Assembly (NCBI RefSeq): GCF_000025965.1
Contig: NC_006823.1
Span: 62,001-126,000, forward strand
DNA from: Aromatoleum aromaticum EbN1
Lineage (GTDB): Bacteria > Pseudomonadota > Gammaproteobacteria > Burkholderiales > Rhodocyclaceae
Direction: 5' to 3'
Length of the DNA: 64,000 nucleotides
How positions within the stretch are numbered: position 1 is the stretch's first letter; each line of letters opens with the position of its first letter. This document shows positions 1 to 7,995 of this stretch, one piece after another. The notes beneath the pieces are model-generated. The model did not search any database. It worked only from the letters and a program-made list of their open reading frames with translations, and was not told the DNA's origin. The position numbers and the translations under genes are program-made.

Positions 1-18
1 ACTGACCATAACTAATAA

Positions 19-92
19 GTTTTGGACGTTTGACGTCCGAAAAACGTTTGTAAAAATCCGATACAATCAGAGTCCTTAGCACTACAATCAGA
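19..92 (+). promoter_or_regulatory. Candidate control region of the first operon
   Basis: Positions 19-45 form an imperfect inverted repeat: a GTTTT-GGACG arm, a 5-nt spacer, then CGTCC-GAAAAAC. A 10-nt direct repeat (TACAATCAGA) occurs at 62-71 and 83-92, and each copy contains a good -10 hexamer (TACAAT). No well-spaced -35 hexamer is obvious. A KfrA-type protein is encoded in the operon and such proteins usually repress their own promoter, so the inverted repeat is a plausible operator. That link is inference. Confidence 0.4.
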
Positions 93-179
93 TCGAGAAT
101 CCAGTGAGCGCACTGACGCAAAATGCAGCAACCGACGAACCCAAGGGGCGACAAGGGCTACCGGCTCTTTCCCACACAC

Positions 180-188
180 TTATCCACA
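180..188 (+). other. Perfect DnaA-box match
   Basis: TTATCCACA matches the strict DnaA consensus TTATNCACA exactly. It lies 21 bases before the first coding region. One isolated box does not make an origin, but two more perfect boxes occur in the rep-like genes at 6024 and 8702. Confidence 0.4.
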
Positions 189-209
189 CAAATCTGAGGA
201 CAACGGAAC

Positions 210-686
210 GTGCGCAGCGCTTTTTCCGCTTGGCTCAGGCTAGTGCGAGCCTTCCTGCATCACGGCGCCCTGCTTTTGGCTGGCCGTGCGGTCTCGAGGC
301 GTCCACCGACCGCTCACCGAGGCCTGTTCATCCACCTGTTCACGCTCAACGTGCTGACGCTCGCACTTGGCTCAGCCCTTCGATCCTGGCCCCTGACGGT
401 GATGCAGCTGGTGGCCACAGTCCTGCTCGCAGCTTTGTTCCTGGTGGCGTGCGTTCGCCTATGCGAGTACCTGTGTCGCTACCTGGCAGGCAGCTCCGCG
501 TTGAGCGATGGCGCTTCATGGCTGCTCCTGCTCACGCTCCTCCCTGCCACGACGATCGAAACGATCTCGTCAGCGCTCGGCGCATCAGTCTCTCCGCTGC
601 TGACGGCATTGGCCCTCACCCGGCTGCCGCAGCAAATACGTGAACTCCAAAAACTCAAGGACAAGGACCCAAGCCATGACCTCTGA
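210..686 (+). CDS. Small hydrophobic membrane protein
   Basis: A 158-residue protein of unknown function with about three hydrophobic segments (roughly residues 38-58, 62-84 and 105-130) and a charged C-terminal tail. The start is GTG, with a GAGGA-like ribosome site about 8 bases before it. The stop overlaps the ATG of the next gene (676), so it is probably translationally coupled and the first gene of the KfrA/bactofilin operon. An overlapping reading frame from 104 has proline/arginine-rich composition typical of a shadow and was not chosen. No family was recognised. Confidence 0.6.
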   Translation: MRSAFSAWLRLVRAFLHHGALLLAGRAVSRRPPTAHRGLFIHLFTLNVLTLALGSALRSWPLTVMQLVATVLLAALFLVACVRLCEYLCRYLAGSSALSDGASWLLLLTLLPATTIETISSALGASVSPLLTALALTRLPQQIRELQKLKDKDPSHDL

Positions 687-1083
687 ACAGACAGCAAACA
701 CCTATAGCGGCCTCACCGTGACATGGCACTTCGTGGCAGCCACCGTATTCGTCTTCTTGAGCACGATGCTGGCGGCGATGGCCGTGCGCGGTTACGCCCC
801 GCTCCTGAGCGGTAGCCTCTCTGCTGCGTTCCTCGGGACCACCGTCCTAAGCGCCTTTGCGGGCTACGGCCTGCAACAGAGGAAGCGCTGGGCGGTAGGC
901 CTGAGCCACATCCTTACAGGAGTGATCGCCATCGGCGCTTTGGCCCTGATCCTGATGCCGCACTACGCGCCCGAGATCGCCCCGCGTACCAACCTGCCCT
1001 TCTGTGCGGTAGTACTCCTCACCTCGATGGCCTGCCTTGTCTCAGGGCACCTCGCCATTCGCTCGAAAGGGGCCACTCGATGA
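676..1083 (+). CDS. Small four-helix membrane protein
   Basis: A 135-residue protein with about four predicted transmembrane segments (near residues 12-34, 40-60, 70-92 and 102-122) and short charged loops. The ATG at 676 overlaps the end of the preceding gene, and its own stop overlaps the ATG of the kfrA-like gene (1080-1083). It therefore sits in a coupled operon. No enzyme motif or family was recognised, so the function is unknown. Confidence 0.65.
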   Translation: MTSEQTANTYSGLTVTWHFVAATVFVFLSTMLAAMAVRGYAPLLSGSLSAAFLGTTVLSAFAGYGLQQRKRWAVGLSHILTGVIAIGALALILMPHYAPEIAPRTNLPFCAVVLLTSMACLVSGHLAIRSKGATR

Positions 1084-2057
1084 GAGCCACCGCAGTTTCC
1101 TTCGAGGACGTTCGGAACGCCTTCTTCGAAGTTCTCGCCGAAGGAGGAAATCCAACATTCGAGGCGATCTACACCAAAATCGGCCGCAGAGGCGGCGCAG
1201 ATGTGGTCAGGAAGCTCATTGCCGAGGTCAAGACAGAAGCGGCAAACCTGCACGAAAAGCTCACGCTCTCACGCATGCCAGGAGTGCCTGACCCCTTGGT
1301 CGATCTGCTCAATGAGTTCGCGCGTACATCATGGGATCTGGCCCTGGACGGAGCCACCAAGAATCTCGAGGCAGCTCGGGCTGACCTGGAGCGTAAGGAA
1401 GACGCGCTCGAGGAAGAAAACAAGGCCCTACGAGCGACCGCAGATGACTTCGTACAGAAGGCTCTACTGCTGCAGAAGGAGCTTGCCGGCCTCGAGCGTA
1501 TGTGTGCTGAGCGCACAGAGCGCATCCAGGCGCTCACAGAAGAGGTCCAGCACCTCACGGAGCGCAACGAGAACCTGCACGCAGAGATCGCCCATTACCA
1601 GAGACGGATTGGCGAACTTGAGGGCAGCGTCCAGGCTGAACGCGAGCGTGGTGATCGCTTGCTCGCATCAGCGACGGAACGTCACGAGGTCGCGCTCGCC
1701 TCCCTGACTGAGCGCCACCAAGCCTTGGTTGCCGAGCTAAGGGCGGAAGCCGAGCGGCAGATGAAGCTTGCCGATGACCGAGCAGACGGCGACCGAAAGC
1801 ATCTTTTGAAGCAAACAGACGACCTTCGACAGGAGTTCGTCAGGAAAGAAAGCTCGCTTAAACAAGCGCTTGAAGGCGCTCAAATAAATGAGAAAAAAGC
1901 ACGGGAAGAACTGCGAGATTGCCGCAAGGAGAGCGCCGGACTGAGAGAACAGCTTGCGGAAGCCAATGGAAAGATTACAGCGCTATCAAGCATTGAGGCC
2001 TTGATCGGGTCGCTTAGGACGGCAAATAACACACCGGAACGTAAGGAGCAGGACTGA
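1080..2057 (+). CDS. kfrA: KfrA-type coiled-coil DNA-binding protein
   Basis: 325 residues. The N-terminal ~110 residues match the KfrA DNA-binding domain: a short helical start, then a segment like 'FEAIYTKIGRRGG' followed by an 'LIAEVK' helix. Residues ~100-310 are a long Glu/Arg/Leu-rich coiled coil. KfrA proteins of plasmids such as RK2 bind their own promoter and form filament-like multimers that help plasmid maintenance and segregation. Here the gene overlaps its neighbours on both sides (1080 and 2057), tying it to two membrane proteins and a bactofilin. That suggests a membrane-linked partition or positioning system; the last step is inference. Confidence 0.8.
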   Translation: MRATAVSFEDVRNAFFEVLAEGGNPTFEAIYTKIGRRGGADVVRKLIAEVKTEAANLHEKLTLSRMPGVPDPLVDLLNEFARTSWDLALDGATKNLEAARADLERKEDALEEENKALRATADDFVQKALLLQKELAGLERMCAERTERIQALTEEVQHLTERNENLHAEIAHYQRRIGELEGSVQAERERGDRLLASATERHEVALASLTERHQALVAELRAEAERQMKLADDRADGDRKHLLKQTDDLRQEFVRKESSLKQALEGAQINEKKAREELRDCRKESAGLREQLAEANGKITALSSIEALIGSLRTANNTPERKEQD

Positions 2058-2857
2058 TGAGGTACGACGAAATTGAGCGTTCGCTAGGGGTAGGCTCTGA
2101 GGACAGTGATCGCGTTATCGATGCCGAGCTCGTATCACCCGGGCGACTGAGGCTGATCACGATTGCATCGTTGGTCATCTCCATGGGAGCAGTGGCGACC
2201 GCTGCATGGTTTGCAGCCGTCGCCACGACTCGGCCAGCAGAGCAGAGTGCTGTCCATCAGTCCTCGCAACCCCTTGTTGATGTGGTTCGTCAGGATGCAT
2301 TTGATGCGCTACACGCCTCAATTGATGACCGGGAAGAAACATACAAGGCCCTGTTCGAAGCCAACCAGGATCGCGTCTCAAGCCTCGAGGCACGCACGAA
2401 GCAACTTGAAACCGCGCTTGCCGCTCTGCTGCCGCTGATCGGGAACGCAATGAGTGCGATTGAGGAGTCTCCACGCTCCGAAGCCGCGACGAAAACAACA
2501 CCTCAGAAACCTGTTGAAAGAAAACCGCAAGTAGCGATGCCTGCCAGACAAGCAGCTCCTCAACCGTCCGTAGCCACAATCGCTCCTCCTCCCCCGCGCC
2601 CGGCTCAAATGGTCGTGCCGCCCATCGCCCCTACACCAACGCAGACCTCAACAATCGACGAGACCTCGCTGCCGATGCGCGTCATCAGCAAACAGGCTGC
2701 TGGCATTCAATTCAAGGGAGAAAGCGAGATTATGGACTCGAGCGGCAAGTCCGTACGAGCTGGGCAGACTGCAGCAGGTCTCGACGGAAAGGTCCTACGA
2801 ATCAGCCCAGAAGAAGGCTTGGTCATCACCGACCAACGAATCTACGTACTCGAGTGA
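2057..2857 (+). CDS. Bitopic membrane protein with coiled coil and C-terminal domain
   Basis: 266 residues. A ~32-residue cytoplasmic N-terminus is followed by one transmembrane helix (about 34-56), a short coiled coil (80-125), a Pro/Thr/Ala-rich linker (130-205) and a compact C-terminal domain (210-266). The layout resembles periplasm-facing anchor proteins. It is coupled to kfrA at 2057 and lies directly upstream of a bactofilin gene, so it may anchor the KfrA or bactofilin polymer to the membrane (inference). No named family was recognised. Confidence 0.65.
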   Translation: MRYDEIERSLGVGSEDSDRVIDAELVSPGRLRLITIASLVISMGAVATAAWFAAVATTRPAEQSAVHQSSQPLVDVVRQDAFDALHASIDDREETYKALFEANQDRVSSLEARTKQLETALAALLPLIGNAMSAIEESPRSEAATKTTPQKPVERKPQVAMPARQAAPQPSVATIAPPPPRPAQMVVPPIAPTPTQTSTIDETSLPMRVISKQAAGIQFKGESEIMDSSGKSVRAGQTAAGLDGKVLRISPEEGLVITDQRIYVLE

Positions 2858-2865
2858 GGCGCCCC

Positions 2866-3309
2866 ATGTTCAAACTTCCAGGCAAAGGGAAAGACCGTAA
2901 GCAAACTTCTCATGAGACAGCCCAAGGTCTTGGAATCACTTCTCTCATCGCGAAGGGTGTGACCGTCAAGGGAGCTATGGACCTCCAGGCGGGAATTAAG
3001 ATTCACGGCCGCGTGCTGGGCGACGTCACGATCGCGGACGGATCAGGCGTCGTTCTGTTGCACGCAGAATCAGAGGTCTTTGGTTCAATCCTCGCTGAGC
3101 GCGTATTTGTGGCCGGAACAGTTCAAGGTGACATTCGCGCTCGGGAAGTTCACCTGTACGGGACTGCCAACGTCACCGGAGAAGTGAGCTACGGCACGAT
3201 TGTGATACACGATGGTGCGATCCTGAATGGCTATGCACATCACAAAAATGCTGACCGGTCCCTACTTCGCGAAAAGGTGCAAACCAAAGTCATTATCGAC
3301 GCAAAATAG
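2866..3309 (+). CDS. Bactofilin (polymer-forming cytoskeletal protein)
   Basis: About 147 residues from the ATG at 2866, which has a GAGTGAGG ribosome site 5-6 bases upstream. A GTG at 2854, overlapping the previous stop, is an alternative start. After a basic tail, residues ~30-130 form the bactofilin (DUF583) beta-helix: repeated short strands with Gly turns such as 'GRVLGDVTIADG' and 'GSILAERVFVAGTVQGDI'. Bactofilins assemble without nucleotide into membrane-associated filaments. Chromosomal ones act in cell shape and positioning. A copy in a plasmid KfrA operon is unusual and points to plasmid positioning. Confidence 0.85.
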   Translation: MFKLPGKGKDRKQTSHETAQGLGITSLIAKGVTVKGAMDLQAGIKIHGRVLGDVTIADGSGVVLLHAESEVFGSILAERVFVAGTVQGDIRAREVHLYGTANVTGEVSYGTIVIHDGAILNGYAHHKNADRSLLREKVQTKVIIDAK

Positions 3310-3368
3310 ATTCAATTTCCTTCAAAGAAGATTGCTTTGTAAAAGGATTCCGTCGACATAAGCTAACT

Positions 3369-5062
3369 CCTGAATCCGTGTTGTCTTCAGCGCGTACCCG
3401 CTCCGCGAGCCCCAGCGCATGATTTTTCTGCTGCCTGACTCCCAATCTCAGCTCACCGCAGCCCCGAGCGCCGTCCTTTCACGGCCCGGAGCGCCGGTGA
3501 GCCGGGCTTCCGGCGGGGGCGCTACGTCATTTTCCTGCTCCCGCGCGGCCGTCGCCCTTCCGCCGCTGCGAAATAGCCTCGATTCGGAGAATTCAGTCGC
3601 CGGCTTCGCATCACGGCGAAGCCACCACACACAGCCGCGCCTGCACCGTGGTGAACACCTTCACATGCGCGGCGACGCCGCGCCCGAAGTCCAGCACCAG
3701 GCGGCGAGCGTGTTCGACGAACTTCGCCGCCCGGTACATCACCTCCTGCAACACCGTCTTGATGCGCCGGCGCTTGGCCGGGTGGCGGATCGGCGAGAGC
3801 TCGCCGGTCAGCCCGAGCTGCCCGATCAGGCGCAGGCAGTTGTAGGCGAATGCGGCCAGGTGCACGACCGCGTCGTTGGTGTCGAACTTGCCCGAGGGCA
3901 GGCGCTCGAGGTCCAGGTCGGTCTTGATCTCGGAGTGGAACTGCTCGTGGGTGCCGTGGTGCTTGTAGAGCTCGATCACATCGGCCATCGGCACATCAAG
4001 GCTGGTCCACCAGCCTTCGATCTCGATCTCGGGGGCCAGCAGGTGCTGGCCCTTCTTGTCGATCGTGCGCTCGGTCACCCGCACCACCAGACGCAGCGTG
4101 CGCTTGGCCTTCTTCCAGGCGCGCTCCACCTGCAGATCGAGCAGTCCCACGCGCTTGCCCGCGCGGACCTCCTCGAAGACGCCGGCGGCCTCGGCGCGGG
4201 CGACCCAGGCGGCCTTGTCCTGACGGCGCGGATTCCACTTGGTGAGGTAATCGAACGAGCGCTCAAGACCGGCCCAGCGCTCGCGCTCGGCCGCCAGCGC
4301 GAACAACAGCCGGGCGCTGTCGAAGCCGCTGTCGGCGCGCCACAGCACCTTCGCGTCCGCGGCGCACACGCGCTCGAGACGCGGAAAGACCCGCTCGAAG
4401 AAATACTCCGTCTCCAGTGCCGAGTGGTGCGAACCCGCGCGCAGCTCCAGGCCGAGGTTCCAGCCCTCGTTGCCCAGGTACAGCGCGATCGGCGTGTAGC
4501 CGTCGACCCCCTGGTAGGTGCGGCTGACCGCCTCCTTCTTGGTGTCGGAGTTATCCATCACGAAGGTATCCATGTCGGCGCACACGTAGCCCTTGTGCGC
4601 CGTGATCGGCGCCTCGGTGCGCTCGAGCAGGCGCAGGCTCAGCTCGTCGGTCAGCTCGCGCAGCTCGGCCGCGCGGGCATCGAGCCGTTGGCGCATCCAC
4701 ACGCTGCCGGGCACCTTGGCGAGCCCGAGCGCTTCCTTGAAGAAGCGATCGCTGCGAAACGGCTCGATCGCCTCGAAGTCGCTCTTGCCCAGGCTCAGCA
4801 GCCCCACCATCGACTTGACCAGGTCCGAGGTGCGCATGCCCTGCGACACCGGCAGCCTCGGGTCGATCACCGCCTCGACCTGTGCCGCCTGGCAGCACTG
4901 CCCGATCAGTGCCAAGCCCGAGTAGGAGGTCAGGTTGAGCTTGGCGGATTGCTTGACTTCGAAGCGCGGCATGGTCGGTTGGGTGAATGAGTCGGATGCG
5001 TAATTGTACAATTACATCAATGTGTTAGGCTGGATTTCCGGCTAAGCGAACACGGATTCAGG
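3369..5062 (-). mobile_element. IS1380-family insertion sequence, complete
   Basis: A 1694-bp element. Its ends are 14-bp perfect inverted repeats (CCTGAATCCGTGTT at 3369-3382 and its complement at 5049-5062). It is flanked by a 5-bp direct repeat TAACT at 3364-3368 and 5063-5067, consistent with IS1380-type target duplication. One intact transposase gene lies inside on the minus strand. The perfect ends and duplication suggest a recent insertion, just downstream of the bactofilin operon. Confidence 0.92.
3611..4972 (-). CDS. IS1380-family DDE transposase
   Basis: 453 residues from the ATG at 4972; a TTG 13 codons upstream is less likely. The protein matches IS1380-type transposases: an N-terminal segment around 'LIGQCCQAAQVEAVID', a central catalytic part with 'CADMDTFVMDNSD' and 'WRADSGFDSARLLF', and a C-terminal part with 'HGTHEQFHSEIKTDLDLERLPSG'. 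It catalyses cut-and-paste movement of the element around it. The length is usual for the family and no frameshift is seen, so it may be active. Long open frames on the opposite strand are shadows. Confidence 0.95.
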   Translation of the reverse strand: MPRFEVKQSAKLNLTSYSGLALIGQCCQAAQVEAVIDPRLPVSQGMRTSDLVKSMVGLLSLGKSDFEAIEPFRSDRFFKEALGLAKVPGSVWMRQRLDARAAELRELTDELSLRLLERTEAPITAHKGYVCADMDTFVMDNSDTKKEAVSRTYQGVDGYTPIALYLGNEGWNLGLELRAGSHHSALETEYFFERVFPRLERVCAADAKVLWRADSGFDSARLLFALAAERERWAGLERSFDYLTKWNPRRQDKAAWVARAEAAGVFEEVRAGKRVGLLDLQVERAWKKAKRTLRLVVRVTERTIDKKGQHLLAPEIEIEGWWTSLDVPMADVIELYKHHGTHEQFHSEIKTDLDLERLPSGKFDTNDAVVHLAAFAYNCLRLIGQLGLTGELSPIRHPAKRRRIKTVLQEVMYRAAKFVEHARRLVLDFGRGVAAHVKVFTTVQARLCVVASP

Positions 5063-5176
5063 TAACTGATAGAATCGGTAACGCGCCTTTTTAGGCCAAA
5101 AGAATACAGAAAATCAGACCGATTAGAATTTCTGCGAGAAACCATCTAGCGAAGAAAATCAGACATTGAAAACACA

Positions 5177-5215
5177 AAGCCCTGGGATCGAGGTACGAAC
5201 TCGAGCCCAGGGCTT
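5177..5215. terminator. Strong stem-loop, possible terminator
   Basis: A perfect 10-bp stem (AAGCCCTGGG at 5177-5186 with CCCAGGGCTT at 5206-5215) continues inward through TCGAG/CTCGA. A T-rich tract follows only in the minus direction. It lies between the IS element and the first rep-like gene, so it may shield rep from read-through. Confidence 0.5.
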
Positions 5216-5254
5216 ATGTGTACAACTTGCGATTACGTGTGATACGTGATCTGT

Positions 5255-5322
5255 ACTTGCTAAGAAAAATCGGTTGGCGCCGATAAATCCAATCCCACAA
5301 CGATGGAGCTATCTTAGCAAGT
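5255..5322 (+). repeat. Nested inverted repeats upstream of rep-like gene 1
   Basis: An 11-bp perfect inverted repeat, ACTTGCTAAGA (5255-5265) and TCTTAGCAAGT (5312-5322), brackets a smaller one, ATCGG(6 nt)CCGAT (5270-5285). A partial direct repeat of ACTTGC lies at 5224. It ends 33 bases before the start of the rep-like gene. An operator or replication-control site is plausible. The other rep-like gene also has nested inverted repeats at its start. Confidence 0.55.
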
Positions 5323-5355
5323 GCAAATTACGCGTCAAGGGCTTCTGTCGACTTT

Positions 5356-6660
5356 TTGCCAGAAAAAGGGAAAAGTCGGCCTCTTGGACCGTCTTTTGTG
5401 GCCTCCTCATACTCTGCTGCCCCGCTGTCTTCACAGCCACGGCGGCTTCCCAAGCTCCTCGTCGACGCTAAAGCGCGCGTCTTCGATTCGCTCAAATTTC
5501 TAGACCTGAGCACCCTTGCCCGGCGCACGCTGTCGGGGCTCCTCACTTTCCTGAATATCAGGAAGCTCGATCAGCCTTTGTGGCCTGAAAGAGAAGTGCT
5601 ACGCAAGGAGTGCCATCTGGGCAGCGTTGAAACCCTCAGTCGCGGCATTCGAGAACTCTCCGATCGCGGCTACCTGGTCAGGGAGCAATGGCGACGACGC
5701 GACGCAGCTCGCCATGGACAGTTCGCTTATTCCAAAACATGGCTGACGAATCGTTGCCTGCTTGAACTTGACCTCATCTGCCCTGCCCCACAGATCGACC
5801 CCTCGCAAGACCAGCTTGATGCTATCGAGGCATGGGAGGCCATCCAAGCAGCAGTCCCCGTCACCGATCTGATTCTGGACGCAGAAGAAGGCGCAGGAGA
5901 CGACGAAAAGCATTTAGACAGCCCACCCTATCCCGACGAACCATTCGAGGCGCTAGCCGCCCCAGAATCGCGTTTTGCCACGGAAGTGCGCGACGACAGC
6001 GACGCACATTCCCTCGAAAAATTTTATCCACAGGCGCCGTCGGTCAATTTGACCCTCGGTATACATGAGAGTGAACGTCCCACTAAACCTCAACTCATAA
6101 GAGAACAACCCAGAACCGCCAGTGCAAGATCAACCGGCAGGTCATCAGGGGACTTTTCTGAAAAACTTCAAAACCAGATAGACCCGTCAAGCCGTTTACC
6201 AGTCGAGCTGACCGCCTTGTTTGACTATGGCTTGAACAAGCCGACCATTGCTTATCTCATGCGACTTGCCAGAGAGGCCGACAAGACTGGAGCCCTTGGG
6301 TCGATCTGGAAGCTTGCGAAGTCTCGAATCGATGCGCTGAAACTGCAAGGCCGATCTGTCTTCAAATACCTTCGTGCCATGATCAACAAGCCAACTGACT
6401 TCGCACGGGTCGCGTCGAATAAGGCCCAAACTGAAGCGATCAAGCGGGCGCAGTCTGAAGCTGCGCGACACGTTGAGATCAAGTGCGACGAGCTCGAGGG
6501 GCAGCTTTTCAGGGGCGAAGGAGGGACGATGATTCAAGTCGAAGCAAACGGACTGCTGCGTGTTCATAGGCCGGGAGACGTGGTGCGATACGGCCGGATG
6601 AACGCAGAGTTTCTCGAAGCACTTGCAGCCGGGCACTTACGTCGGATCGTAGCGGCTTAA
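5356..6660 (+). CDS. Rep-like protein 1 (winged-helix, putative replication initiator)
   Basis: About 434 residues. The start is unsure: TTG at 5356 is the only convenient start before the conserved part, which begins near residue 30. Residues ~40-115 look like a winged helix-turn-helix of plasmid or phage O-type initiators, with 'REVLRKECHLGSVETLSRGIREL' followed by a wing. A variable acidic linker follows, then a second conserved domain (about 270-350) with 'KLQGRSVFKYLRAMI'. It is clearly paralogous to the protein at 8074-9492. An apparent origin module lies inside the gene at 6024-6076. The initiator role is inference from fold, paralogy and the DnaA box; no named family was confirmed. 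Confidence 0.65.
   Translation: MPEKGKSRPLGPSFVASSYSAAPLSSQPRRLPKLLVDAKARVFDSLKFLDLSTLARRTLSGLLTFLNIRKLDQPLWPEREVLRKECHLGSVETLSRGIRELSDRGYLVREQWRRRDAARHGQFAYSKTWLTNRCLLELDLICPAPQIDPSQDQLDAIEAWEAIQAAVPVTDLILDAEEGAGDDEKHLDSPPYPDEPFEALAAPESRFATEVRDDSDAHSLEKFYPQAPSVNLTLGIHESERPTKPQLIREQPRTASARSTGRSSGDFSEKLQNQIDPSSRLPVELTALFDYGLNKPTIAYLMRLAREADKTGALGSIWKLAKSRIDALKLQGRSVFKYLRAMINKPTDFARVASNKAQTEAIKRAQSEAARHVEIKCDELEGQLFRGEGGTMIQVEANGLLRVHRPGDVVRYGRMNAEFLEALAAGHLRRIVAA
6024..6076 (+). other. Putative intragenic origin module, copy 1
   Basis: In order: a perfect DnaA box (6024-6032), GGCG, a 23-nt palindrome starting CCG and ending CGG with 9 of 11 pairs matched around GGTCAA-T-TTGACC (6037-6059), then TATACA followed by GAGAGTGAAC (6060-6076). 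The module at 8658-8710 in the paralogous gene has the same parts at the same spacing, but a different palindrome core. Confidence 0.6.
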
Positions 6661-6739
6661 TTGAGAGCCAATAAGCCTCATGCATGAATCTATGTGGCGG
6701 AGTTGATCGATAAAGGCCAGTTTTCGGAGACACAGTTAA

Positions 6740-7195
6740 ATGACGAAGAACTACCGCAGTGAAGCACTCGGTGCTATCCACGAGACAATGGAAGCGCTCT
6801 CCGAGATTGGCGCAGTCGACGAGCGCACCATGCGCGAGTTTGACGAAGCGTGCCTCACGTCCGTTGAGGCTTTGTCGCCCGATGAGATTCGTGCGTTGCG
6901 CGAGCTGGGTTTTCAGCTGAAGGTACAACTAAAAGAAGGCAACGACGAGCCCGCGTTTGATGCGCTTATCGACGACCTGATCGTGTTCATCGAGGCGCGA
7001 GGCTTGCTGATGGGAGGTTTTGGAAATCCGAGTGAGCTTTGGCATGAATCGTTGATCTGCGCGGCGGGTCGTGGTTCAGCGTCAGATGAGGACCGATTCG
7101 CAGTGCGCAAATGGCTTTCAGGGCACCCAGCAGTTGAAGAGGTGCAGACTGGCGCCTTGGTTGATGCCTGGTATGGTTGGGAAACGGAGGATTGA
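6740..7195 (+). CDS. Chimera of an HTH-antitoxin N-terminus and a YggL (DUF469) domain
   Basis: 151 residues. Residues 1-56 match the N-terminal segment of HigA-like HTH antitoxins ('YRSEALGAIHETMEAL', 'TMREFDEACLT', 'SPDEIRALRE'), but the HTH that normally follows is absent. From residue ~57 the protein is a YggL/DUF469 domain ('LGFQLKVQLKEG', 'FIEARGLLMGGFG', 'LICAAGRG', 'VRKWLSGHPAVEEV', 'LVDAWYG'). YggL of E. coli associates with the 50S ribosomal subunit. The frame is open throughout with no stop or shift. It stands alone, convergent with the GNAT toxin gene. Whether the fused protein works is unknown. Confidence 0.7.
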   Translation: MTKNYRSEALGAIHETMEALSEIGAVDERTMREFDEACLTSVEALSPDEIRALRELGFQLKVQLKEGNDEPAFDALIDDLIVFIEARGLLMGGFGNPSELWHESLICAAGRGSASDEDRFAVRKWLSGHPAVEEVQTGALVDAWYGWETED

Positions 7196-7205
7196 ATCCC
7201 TGCAT

Positions 7206-7697
7206 CTACCTTACTGACGCCAACGGTAGGAAGAGTCGTAGAGGGGTGTCGCTTAGCGCGATGAAGTCGTAATGTCGGTAGAAGGCGGCAGCGTCATCGT
7301 CCTTGGCATCAACGATCAGGGCAAACGCGGCGATCTCGGAACTGGCGGCACGGCGTAGTGCATTGACCAGCAACGCCCCACCCAAGCCTTGGCCCTTGAG
7401 CGCCTCATCAACAGCCAAACGCCCCATTCGTATGGCTGGCACCGCCGCATAGCGCGGCAACTTCCGGGCGATGTCGCCAGGTAGATCGGTCAGCGGAACG
7501 CTAGCCGTAGCGAGCGTGTAGTAGCCGACGATTTGTTGATCCTCGCCAAGGGCAACGAAACAGGCCGCGACTCGACGACGAACATCTTGGCTAACCTGCT
7601 CGCGGAAGTAGCGATCTAAAGGCGCTGAACCGCTGCTGAAGGACGAGCGGTCAACTGTGGAGTCGAGGGCAACGATTCGCAGCGGCGAACGGTTCAT
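7206..7697 (-). CDS. GNAT-family toxin (TacT/AtaT-like acetyltransferase)
   Basis: 163 residues with a GCN5-related acetyltransferase fold. The acetyl-CoA site is visible as 'RLAVDEALKGQGLGGALL' (about 85-102), and the C-terminal 'DAAAFYRHYDF' carries the usual catalytic-region Tyr. Such toxins acetylate the amino group of charged tRNAs and stop translation. The ATG overlaps the stop of the upstream DUF1778 antitoxin gene by 4 bases, the standard order for this toxin-antitoxin type. It would stabilise the plasmid by post-segregational killing. Confidence 0.9.
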   Translation of the reverse strand: MNRSPLRIVALDSTVDRSSFSSGSAPLDRYFREQVSQDVRRRVAACFVALGEDQQIVGYYTLATASVPLTDLPGDIARKLPRYAAVPAIRMGRLAVDEALKGQGLGGALLVNALRRAASSEIAAFALIVDAKDDDAAAFYRHYDFIALSDTPLRLFLPLASVR

Positions 7698-7975
7698 TCA
7701 GCACCAAACAGTTGATCATGCTTGGCCATCGCCCGCTTCAAAGCAGTGGAGGGTTTAGGCGGCGAAAGCAAGGCGTCGGCAAAGCGCTGCTGGTCGGCCA
7801 ACGAGAGTCGGATTACCTCAGCTTGCTCGATGGCCTTCTGAGCGGCGTCCTTTACGGCAGTGACGACGAAATCGGTCATGGTGCGTCCTTGAATCTCAGC
7901 CGCGCGTTTGAGCAAAGCGTGCAGGTCCGGGCTTATTCGGGCTTCGAGCCGGGCGGTGGAAGTTGTAGGTGGCAT
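7694..7975 (-). CDS. DUF1778 antitoxin (TacA-like)
   Basis: 93 residues. The N-terminal part is a ribbon-helix-helix ('STARLEARISPDLHALLKRAAEIQGRTMTDFVVTA', cited in part), typical of DUF1778 antitoxins; the C-terminus ('ALKRAMAKHDQLFG') would wrap the GNAT toxin. It neutralises the toxin at 7206 and probably represses the operon with it. The start has a perfect AGGAGG site and a well-spaced promoter upstream (7996-8024). Confidence 0.9.
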   Translation of the reverse strand: MPPTTSTARLEARISPDLHALLKRAAEIQGRTMTDFVVTAVKDAAQKAIEQAEVIRLSLADQQRFADALLSPPKPSTALKRAMAKHDQLFGAE

Positions 7976-7995
7976 GGTAGGTTCCTCCTGCGTAA

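Noticed and set aside
104-643. 179-residue frame overlapping the first membrane gene
   Set aside because: Pro/Arg/Ala-rich with no domain pattern; the 210-686 frame has hydrophobic segments, a ribosome site and coupling to the next gene.
3419-4990. Long plus-strand open frame opposite the IS1380 transposase
   Set aside because: It is antisense to an intact, clearly recognised transposase and is His/Leu/Ala-rich in the way of GC-rich shadow frames.
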